Of a stretch of 14,875 nucleotides of DNA, positions 1 to 8,346 are shown piece by piece. Each line of letters opens with the position of its first letter. The first letter of the stretch is position 1. This DNA comes from Byssochlamys sp. IMV 00236 (Eukaryota > Ascomycota > Eurotiomycetes > Eurotiales > Thermoascaceae). Below the pieces are notes generated by a model. It was not told the origin of the DNA, did no database searches, and saw only the letters and a program-made list of their open reading frames with translations. Location: assembly GCA_001931875.2 (NCBI GenBank), contig MSJH02000709.1:1-14875 (forward strand). The letters are read 5' to 3'. Both the position numbers and the translations under genes were made by a program.

Positions 1-106
1 TTTTTTGTTTTGTTGATACAACACCCTCTATCTCTGTATTCAATCAATTGTAGAAATGCAATAATCCAATATTAATACGCTCGATCACATGATCATTTAG
101 ACCTAG

Positions 107-223
107 AATATCCTTTTCGCACCAACGGCGTTTCTGCGCGGTGTCGGCATCCCGTCGCGAGAATCGCTCGGGAAGAAGGACCGCGTCTCGCTCTTGTCCA
201 CGACTGCCGTATACACGACGTAA
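107..223 (+). CDS. possible terminal exon of an off-window gene (partial, uncertain)
   Basis: A GC-rich island stands out from AT-rich flanks. On the plus strand a 38-codon open frame runs from 107 to a TAA at 221-223, with mostly G or C in third positions. It would follow an acceptor-like AG at 105-106, and a branch-like ATTAAT lies at 71-76. The tail would end in a Ser/Thr/Val-rich stretch (SLLSTTAVYTT). The antiparallel frame on the minus strand is also open and equally protein-like, ending at a stop near 104-106, so the strand is not certain. I prefer plus because a minus gene would need upstream exons in 240-990, which looks non-coding. The family is not recognised. A non-coding GC patch remains possible. 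Confidence 0.2.
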   Translation, partial: NILFAPTAFLRGVGIPSRESLGKKDRVSLLSTTAVYTT

Positions 224-1680
<1,457 letters not shown>

Positions 1681-1806
1681 GTTGATAGATGTGGATTAAG
1701 ATTTTTTAAAGTTGTAGAGACGTGGAGATGGATGAAGTTGAAACTCGTGGATAGAGACTTAGCTGGATGGAGAGAAGAGTGACTGGTAGCTGGGGCGAGA
1801 GATATT

Positions 1807-1816
1807 TCTATATCTA
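1807..1816 (-). promoter_or_regulatory. TATA-like element of histone H4
   Basis: The minus strand reads TAGATATAGA, 127 nt upstream of the H4 ATG and followed by a CT-rich leader. The spacing mirrors the H3 element at 2328-2337. Confidence 0.45.
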
Positions 1817-1866
1817 AGGGCAGAGCGCGGGGAGTTGCTGGAATCACGCACTAGCAGGGAGATCGA

Positions 1867-1871
1867 CCAAT
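1867..1871 (+). promoter_or_regulatory. CCAAT box in histone promoter
   Basis: The context GACCAATCAGCG matches the CCAAT-binding complex (HapB/C/E in Aspergillus) preference for CCAATCA. Three further CCAAT cores in the same spacer lie at 1966-1970 (plus), 2088-2092 (minus, CCAATCA) and 2121-2125 (minus). Binding is inferred from sequence. Confidence 0.6.
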
Positions 1872-2327
1872 CAGCGCGCGCAGACCTAGCGGCGGGTGTG
1901 ATCTGCCGGTGCCTTGGCCGCGAACCTCTGATTCCGCTGGCAGAGACTTGATCCTGCCGGGAGAGCCAATAACGACGGAGATCAAAGACGTTGAATTCTC
2001 AGCTGTGGCCTTTGAGACTATGTTCATCATTCTGGAGCCCTTGATCGAGCCACATTACAGCGTGGTGGTTGGGATCAAGAAGGGGTGATTGGCATTCTAG
2101 ATCTGTGATCCTGGGCTCCCATTGGCTGGCGGGTGACATCTCGCTTAGCGCTCCGGGAGCAAGGGTAACGTGCCTGCAGTTCTTTGAGTCTCCCAGCGAA
2201 ACTGCCACGCCGAAATCACGGCTTATGGTGCACTGCTTTCCGATCGGTTTTCTGATCAAAAAGAATCCGCGCTAAGACCACCCAAACTTGCTGGCAGCAC
2301 CCAGATCACCCGCCCGCCCTCGTCTCC

Positions 2328-2337
2328 TACAAATACC
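2328..2337 (+). promoter_or_regulatory. TATA-like element of histone H3
   Basis: TACAAATACC sits 131 nt upstream of the H3 ATG and is followed by a C-rich then CT/CA-rich leader. It is a plausible core promoter, but only an approximate TATA match. Confidence 0.4.
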
Positions 2338-2467
2338 CTCCCCCACCCACCTCCTCCATCCTTCTTACAACTCACTCAGTCATCCACTCAACGCCCATCA
2401 AATCCATCGGTTTTATCCGACTTCCATCAATAAAACACATCAAATCCATCAAATAAACATCTAAACA

Positions 2468-3013
<546 letters not shown>

Positions 3014-3643
3014 ATTCCTTCTTGAGTCGAAATTAATTCGGGTTTGACTCTTATGGGTTGGCGATACGGTTTTCTTTGCTTTTCTATCACGACTACTGGC
3101 GAGAAATGATGGGTTCTGCTTTTTATCAATGGGTCATCAGTACTGGGTTGTCTTATTTTCTCTCGAGCACTACATAGCAGATAGCTAGGATCGAAGAAAC
3201 GGCTGGGTGGATTTGGTCATGGGCGTATCCCAAACATCATGTACATTAGTGGAAAGCTCTTCCAAAGAAATGGTGTCCTATCGAGCGCACCTCATGACAT
3301 AGACGCCGAAATGCGAGTTTCTACGTCTTGAATAATTCAACCCAGTTCCATCTTCTTAATATTGGTCTTCGCACCTTGTAGTATATTGTGGTTTCTCGTA
3401 GGGAGTGACGCGTCGTCGCGACCGTTGAGTCGCGACTCGTTCCTCAGCTCCACGGTCGCACGATGCGAGGTGGGTATCCGCTATCTCTAGGCGCGATACG
3501 TATTAACTACCGTAGCGCTCCATCCGTTCACGTCAAGTGTAGTGCTATTTGGTCTTTACTCGGGATAACTACAATCCAGCAATGAATACGTAGTGTGAAT
3601 TCTCTTCTTAATTCACCTTCTTGACCAGTTACTCTTGACTAGG
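3014..3643. other. H3 3' flank and intergenic DNA
   Basis: There is no coding signal. The left part must hold the H3 3' untranslated region. A CpG-rich segment at about 3407-3480 contains nested inverted repeats, listed separately. The right part leads into a TATA-containing promoter-like segment at 3644. Confidence 0.5.
3413..3463. repeat. nested CpG-rich inverted repeat
   Basis: The outer arms are TCGTCGCGACCGT (3413-3425) and ACGGTCGCACGA (3452-3463), complementary apart from one inserted base. Inside the loop lies a perfect 12-bp palindrome, GAGTCGCGACTC (3427-3438). No flanking gene is evident. It could be a protein-binding site, a hairpin in an RNA or a mobile-element relic; I cannot tell which. 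Confidence 0.6.
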
Positions 3644-3650
3644 TATAAAA
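3644..3650 (+). promoter_or_regulatory. TATA box with CT-rich leader
   Basis: A strong TATAAAA is followed by a run of C and T (about 3663-3720), the usual layout of a fungal polymerase II promoter. It stands about 260 nt before the weak open frame at 3911. It supports transcription from here without proving a protein-coding gene. Confidence 0.4.
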
Positions 3651-3910
3651 TTTCCATCCTGCTTCGTCTCCCCCCTACTACGCACTTCAACTCTCGCCCT
3701 CATCCACTTTAATCTTACTATACCACTCTTGGCTTATCATAATTCACCTGGATAATCACCTTTATATCCCTATAGCTTAACATCGTACTCTTACTTGTAT
3801 ATACCTTCCGCTTCTCAAAGGCGAGCTTTACAGATGCTCTTTGTCTTATTTCGGCCTACTTTTGACCGCTACACGCAACCTCTATACTTTCTTCCAAAGT
3901 AGTTCTAAGT

Positions 3911-4290
3911 ATGGTATTGAAAACCCAGCTACGGAGAAGACTGGGAGAAGCGAGGAAGAGAAAGTCCAGCAGCGAACGTGGCAATCAGATAGATGAAATG
4001 TGGATTTGGAATGGACAAAAAAGTGAGGACAAACCGCAGCACCTTTCGCTAGACACCCTTCGGCCGGACTTTCCCGTTGCTCTCGATGGGTGACAACAGA
4101 GGAGCGTAATAAGCTCCAAAGGTTATACAACTGGAAATGCGGCCGAATCGCCCTGGGAATCCTGCAGCATTGCCAGGACAGGATCGACTGGATCCAGAAC
4201 CACACGCCAGAGGGCCCTGAGTGCGTTGATATCACCCTCCATTTGGTTATAGTGTCTTTTTCTCCTTTACGTCCCGATGGACCTCGATGA
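3911..4290 (+). pseudogene. candidate small gene, spliced or frame-broken, unrecognised
   Basis: Two open frames lie in tandem downstream of a TATA box. The first starts at ATG 3911, is lysine/arginine-rich (residues 5-20) and runs to a stop at 4091-4093. The second, in another frame, reads from about 4090 to 4290 and includes the cysteine- and tryptophan-containing stretches NWKCGRIALGILQHC and DRIDWIQNH, with clear fungal-type codon choice (ATC, GAC, CAG, AAC, CTG). They could be joined by an intron at 4023-4099 (GTGAGG to ACAACAG, 77 nt), though no good branch point is visible. Alternatively a one-base shift near 4090 breaks a once continuous frame. A further donor-like GTGCGT at 4221 hints at a downstream exon. 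I do not recognise the family. It may be a lineage-specific gene, a pseudogene or chance. Confidence 0.22.
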
Positions 4291-4433
4291 TGACGACGAC
4301 GGTGACGATAAGGAAGATGACAATACAAATCGCGGTGATGGTTAAATAGAAAAGCTGTACTGCAAGGCAGCCAAAAAGGTGCAGATAGCGAAGACTCGCA
4401 AACGCCAAACAAGAAAGTACAGTTGTCTGTCAC

Positions 4434-5117
4434 TCAAACTAATCAGAACCAGGACAAAACGAGACAATATATTACTTCTGAGAGCAATTAAGAATTTGGT
4501 CCACGATATACTACTACACTTGGTTATGGTTCTGCAGATTTCTTTCCGATAGCCTGCTGTCGGACTTTGCAGGATCTTGGTGAAGTAGTTGTTTTTGAAC
4601 AACCAGTCGTCCATCTCTATATATATTTTTTGCTGATTCTTTTATTTTATCGATTCTTCTAGAAGACTCCTCCTTTGCTATAGCTCTGTGCCATATTTCC
4701 CTAATCTTGCCTCTGAAGTCCAGGATCGATACAGACAGTTTGTCCCTCTGGACATTCGATGTCATCAAGCTTTCTTTTGCCTCTGTGACGCGACTTCGTC
4801 TGATGTCCGGCGTGATCCTCGCAGCTCATTGGTCTGATCGAATTCACTTCGCGTACGCGAGTGAATTGCCTAGGTGATTCACTTATATTATATTGATCCC
4901 GTTTATCGGCAGTCTTGATAGTTACTGGCCAGCAGAAACTATTGTAACAATGACATGGATGATATCACTATGCAACCCATGCAATCAGCATCTAGGACAA
5001 CAGTCGCGCGGTTCTTGTTGCTAAGGATCCCGTATCAGAGTAAACGCGCGTGAGCCGTTTCAATGCAGCAGACTGGAGGACAACAGCTCGCCAGCACATA
5101 CAGTCATCAATAAGAAA
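4434..5117. other. intergenic, contains a palindrome cluster
   Basis: I see no supportable gene. Overlapping minus-strand open frames at 4342-4768 have AT-rich codons and no recognisable domain. A near-perfect 27-nt palindrome and a third half-site lie at 4841-4884, listed separately. Confidence 0.4.
4841..4867. repeat. 27-nt near-perfect palindrome
   Basis: The arms are AATTCAC and GTGAATT. They flank a perfect 12-bp core, TCGCGTACGCGA (4849-4860), with a single unpaired T at 4848. A further related half-site, GATTCAC, follows at 4876-4882, so three GTGAAT-type half-sites occur in 42 bp. This suits a dimeric DNA-binding protein or the terminus of an eroded transposon. Neither partner ends nor a transposase are visible. 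Confidence 0.65.
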
Positions 5118-5451
5118 ATGACCGACTCAGAGTTTGAGCAGTCTGACTTTGCCGCCAACGGGGACTCTGGCTATTACAGGATCAGCACGATCAGCCAGGT
5201 TAGGCAGGCACGTCATGTGTATCTAGCATATTAGCCATTCCCCTCCGTAGAGAGGAATCCATCATCTTCATCCTCTTCCACTACTACTACGAGTCTTTCG
5301 TATCACTGGCTCTTTTGTTAATGGTGTGGTTAATGGTTTGCTGTTTGCAGTTGTGAGAAATAACCATGGGGTGGCAGGAGCAGTCATGGGTATGGCGGAT
5401 GTGCTTGGGTCAATTTGTCGGAAACTCGGCGATGTTTTGAAGACTTCTTGA
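5118..5451 (+). CDS. candidate small two-exon gene, unrecognised (low confidence)
   Basis: An ATG at 5118 opens an acidic 27-codon segment (MTDSEFEQSDF, then GDSGYYRISTISQ). A GTTAGG donor at 5199 and a GTAG acceptor at 5250 would remove a 52-nt intron in phase 0. This opens a 66-codon second exon ending TGA at 5449-5451, for a 93-aa protein. Exon 2 contains a glycine-punctuated hydrophobic stretch (5299-5439) of membrane- or glycine-zipper-like character, including SFVNGVVNGLLFAVV and GVAGAVMGMADVLG. The donor is non-consensus and no clear branch point is seen. An alternative donor at 5391 (GTATGG) to the strong acceptor at 5556-5557 (preceded by a T-rich tract) would add a third exon to 5748. 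No family is recognised, and chance or pseudogene remain likely alternatives. Confidence 0.2.
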
Positions 5452-6500
5452 AGAGCTTGACTAACGACGAGAGATCCGAAATCGAGCACAACGACACCCT
5501 GCACGGTTATTATTGAGCTGCCGGTTTGACTTTGATCTTTGTTTTTTCTTGCTTTAGACACAAAAAATTCTGAGGGCCCCAACTTGAAACCTCAAGTTTC
5601 GAGCATATCTCGATCATCCACTCTACGACAGGTGCTTCGGACCGACTCTGGCTGCTCCATGACAATGATTGACAAAGGATTTGACGGCCAAACCAAACCA
5701 TACTTCTCCTCGCCCAGTCTATCATGGCATCACCACTATTGTATTTAACTATTCGCTCGTCAACGAGGACGTTGATCCTTTTTTCAGAGGGGGGTATAAT
5801 GATATGGAAAGGTGCCACTATTAGTATAGTGGGTCACGGAGTTCCCCATGTAGTGAATAGAATTCATCTTTCATCTTCCCCAACACCGATACCGTACCAT
5901 TCCGCTTAGGTTTTGACTTGTGGGTAACAAACACTCGATTAGTTATGATCTTGTCCTCGCGATGAATACCTTTGCGCGTTTGGTGTGTCATGCGTCGCGA
6001 TCGGCGGTGTCGCTCTACTCTTTAGCAAGGTGACTATATCATATACCGGGAAATCAAAGATGGGGGAAATCAAGGGAATATTTGTCCACGAACTGATGCC
6101 TGAAGATGAGAGTAGAAACTGAGCCAGAAGGGTTCTATGATGGGGAATTTTGTATTCCATAGTCTGCTGCTGCAGTTGCTTGTGAAAATGGACGAGCAGG
6201 ACAACGCTCGTTTTCTCTTTCTACCTATTCGATAAGTTGCCGATTTCGTCTTTGGGCTAGAAAGTACTGCAGTAAGTATGGGCCCGCTGGGTTGTCTGGG
6301 TTTCATAAGTAGTTATTGTGGCCATTGCTGCTTCCTGTAACTAGCTATTCCTAGATAGAGGACATTGGTTAATGAGGCCGTGTGCTGCGTTTACGATATC
6401 GATCCTACTTGCTATCATTCTGGCTTGTGAGAATAATACCAGCAATTGTAGAGTAGACCTGAAGATCTTATCATCCATGGATCCATGTCGTCATGATTAA

Positions 6501-6552
6501 GCGAAGGCGGTTAGTTCACTAGGTATCTAAGTTACTTGCACACCGCTTTCGC
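6501..6552. repeat. imperfect inverted repeat
   Basis: GCGAAGGCGGT (6501-6511) and ACCGCTTTCGC (6542-6552) can pair over 11 bp with one mismatch (G:T-compatible) around a 30-nt loop. It does not have the arms or T-loop of a tRNA. Function unknown. Confidence 0.4.
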
Positions 6553-6798
6553 CATGTTGCGCCGAATCCGTATGCCAAGACGCATTGGATACGAGGGTAT
6601 CTTCCCTGATCCTTCGACAGGCAGCGGTGTATGGACGCTGTTGATTTCAGATTTGAATTCCTGGTCTCTGGTATGGTCTGATCTCGTCCTGTATGATTCT
6701 GATCAAGGCGATGTGGGAAATTTGGGTGTGTGGTCAGTCTTGAGCTGGAAGATGGGGTGGTATCCGTACGGGGATATATATATATCTGGTGCGTGAAG

Positions 6799-6838
6799 AC
6801 ATACGACCACTGCGAAATCCTACGAAGATCATCCCGTC
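6799..6838 (+). pseudogene. possible relic of a 5S rRNA gene (5' part)
   Basis: ACATACGACCA (6799-6809) is identical to the 5' end of fungal 5S rRNA as I remember it. CCCGTC (6833-6838) recurs at nearly the spacing it has in the real gene. An AT-repeat (about 6774-6785) lies where fungal 5S genes often carry an upstream TATA element. The middle is diverged and the 3' half is absent, so it cannot be functional. Dispersed 5S copies and truncated 5S pseudogenes are known in Aspergillus. An 11-base chance match is the alternative. Confidence 0.2.
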
Positions 6839-7620
6839 TCCAGTAGACTGGAAATCCATCAGATATCGATCTATACGTTGATATGCCATTATCATTGTAT
6901 AGTTAACTCTATCAGCACTGGCGGGGAACCCAGTCCCCTGCATCATCGCTTATCAATAGTAAACAATACCCTTGCATTAACAGAACTACTAGTTAGACAT
7001 AACTAGTTGACACCGTCCAATCTGATCATTGAACCGGATCTATAACAATGTAAACACTAAAAAGATCGGTGTACTTTATTTCAATGCTCTCTGAACATAC
7101 GAACGAAAGTCTAGAACGGAATTCCCCGTCTGTTCTGCACTACTAGAAAATAGGAGACAGATTACAGAAGGAGTGAGAATGGAGAACATAAAAAGGGCGA
7201 TTTTTAGCGGAGAATAAAAACCACCTAGGGACTGACTAACTCATTAGCGGCGTGTATGGATCTCGGCACCAGTCGGCGCTTCGGTGATAGCCGAGAACAG
7301 GTCCAGGCCTCAGGACACGACAACCATGGTGCGATTCACGTTAAAGCCATGGATATGGACACATAATAGTAGTTTGAAAGACCGTGAGAGTCAGCAAGAA
7401 GGAAAATTTTCACCGAGCTTCGAGTGTTTTTTTTTTTTTCTTCTTCTAATCTTGTATATTATTATTATTATTATGCCAGTGGCCTGATCGCCCGAGATAG
7501 GTCAATCTGCGCCACAAACGCCAAGCCTTCTAGACACGCACCAAAACCGGACGAGCCACTTTTTCTGGAAGGTCAACTTGCCGGCGATGCATTGCATAAC
7601 CCGCACCTGATGTGTATTGA

Positions 7621-7627
7621 TGAGTCA
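7621..7627 (+). promoter_or_regulatory. TGAGTCA bZIP (AP-1/Gcn4-type) site
   Basis: This is a perfect TGAGTCA, the consensus of Gcn4/CpcA and of AP-1-type bZIP factors, 720 nt upstream of the MFS start codon. A functional link to the transporter is inferred only from position. Confidence 0.3.
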
Positions 7628-7833
7628 GCTCCTCTGTTCAGCCATCTCGCCCCCTTCCGACACCCCGCAATACCATGCACAACTTGTCAGTTATGCACAA
7701 CCAACATAAAACCTCGGCAAGTGGAGCTGGGAGGATGACGCAAACGGAAGATTTTTGATAACTAGTCGACTATTCCTGATGCTTCTCGTTTTTGGCCGGT
7801 CTAATGAGTTCGTCCGTCGACGCTCCCAGACTG

Positions 7834-7841
7834 TCCGCGGA
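7834..7841. promoter_or_regulatory. TCCGCGGA pleiotropic-drug-response-like element
   Basis: This is an exact match to the yeast Pdr1/Pdr3 binding site, within a 10-bp palindrome GTCCGCGGAC (7833-7842), 506 nt upstream of the start codon of a multidrug-type MFS transporter. Zinc-cluster (Zn2Cys6) regulators bind such CGG/CCG half-sites. Regulation by one here is inferred. Confidence 0.4.
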
Positions 7842-8120
7842 CTGTTAACCACCGATGTCCGCTCTCCACCCTTTTTTGGAGGTTTATGGAGCCGATCCGT
7901 TGGTTTCTGCCAGTGTCTGAATCATCATGAGTCGTGGTTTGTGCAGTGCCAACCAGATGTGCTGTGCATTAGCCGTGCACAGCTCGTATATTATGTCTCT
8001 GTTGCCCCGAAACAGGATGCAGCCATGGCACCTGTATGCGCCGGTCTTCATTAACCCCGAAGCTGGGGTCAGTAAGCCCGTCCCTGGCCGTGACGGCCCC
8101 ATGACCTCAAAAGCGTATGG

Positions 8121-8132
8121 TACTATATAGTA
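8121..8132 (+). promoter_or_regulatory. TATA box of the MFS transporter gene
   Basis: TACTATATAGTA, itself palindromic, lies 215 nt upstream of the start codon. It is followed by a C/T-rich leader (about 8150-8300) with no ATG before the main start, which fits a normal, unhindered 5' untranslated region. Confidence 0.55.
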
Positions 8133-8346
8133 TCGTGGGATCCCGCTCCTCTGGACTTCCTGTTTGGGTCCCGAGGCAAACTTTTAGACAGCTTACTTAC
8201 CCTTCGTTTGTTGTCTGTATCCCCCACCCCACCAGTTTCTTCTACGCCTTACAGCAACCTCACACTTTGTTTCTGTTCACTCTACCATTCTCTCACTTGT
8301 CTCTTGCTGTACGGACCACAGGAGTAGTCGACTGTACGCAGCCGCC

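Larger units (their letters stand above)
1681..2467. promoter_or_regulatory. shared bidirectional H4/H3 promoter
   Basis: This 787-bp spacer lies between the two divergent histone start codons and must drive both genes. It contains four CCAAT boxes: plus orientation at 1867-1871 and 1966-1970, minus orientation at 2088-2092 and 2121-2125. It also holds five copies of GATCAA/TTGATC between 1948 and 2259. TATA-like elements sit at similar distances from each ATG: TAGATATAGA on the minus strand (1816-1807, 127 nt from the H4 ATG) and TACAAATACC on the plus strand (2328-2337, 131 nt from the H3 ATG). The leader sequences next to each gene are rich in C, T and A, which is typical of strongly expressed fungal genes. 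Coordinated S-phase expression is inferred from what is known of histone gene pairs. Confidence 0.9.
5835..8120. other. long intergenic stretch upstream of the MFS transporter
   Basis: No confident gene is visible on either strand. Open frames of 60-100 codons occur (for example 6536-6796 plus and 6070-6306 minus), at about the number expected by chance, and without domains or splice support. Embedded are an inverted repeat at 6501-6552, a 5S-rRNA-like fragment at 6799-6838, a T13 run at 7427-7439 followed by TTA repeats (7457-7474), a TGAGTCA site (7621-7627), a TCCGCGGA site (7834-7841) and short inverted repeats at 8053-8068 and 8086-8098. The last kilobase is probably the promoter of the transporter. 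Confidence 0.45.

Noticed and set aside
3882..4433. A 183-codon minus-strand open frame
   Set aside because: It lies antisense to a TATA-led plus-strand candidate with better codon choice, is rich in His, Cys and Trp without pattern, and shows no domain.
6501..6580. A possible tRNA around the inverted repeat
   Set aside because: No GTTCGANTC T-loop, no D-loop consensus and no proper anticodon stem.
3014..8346. A transposon filling the 5.3-kb gene-poor region
   Set aside because: I found no transposase or reverse transcriptase motif, no matching terminal repeats and no target-site duplication. The inverted repeats present are unpaired local structures.
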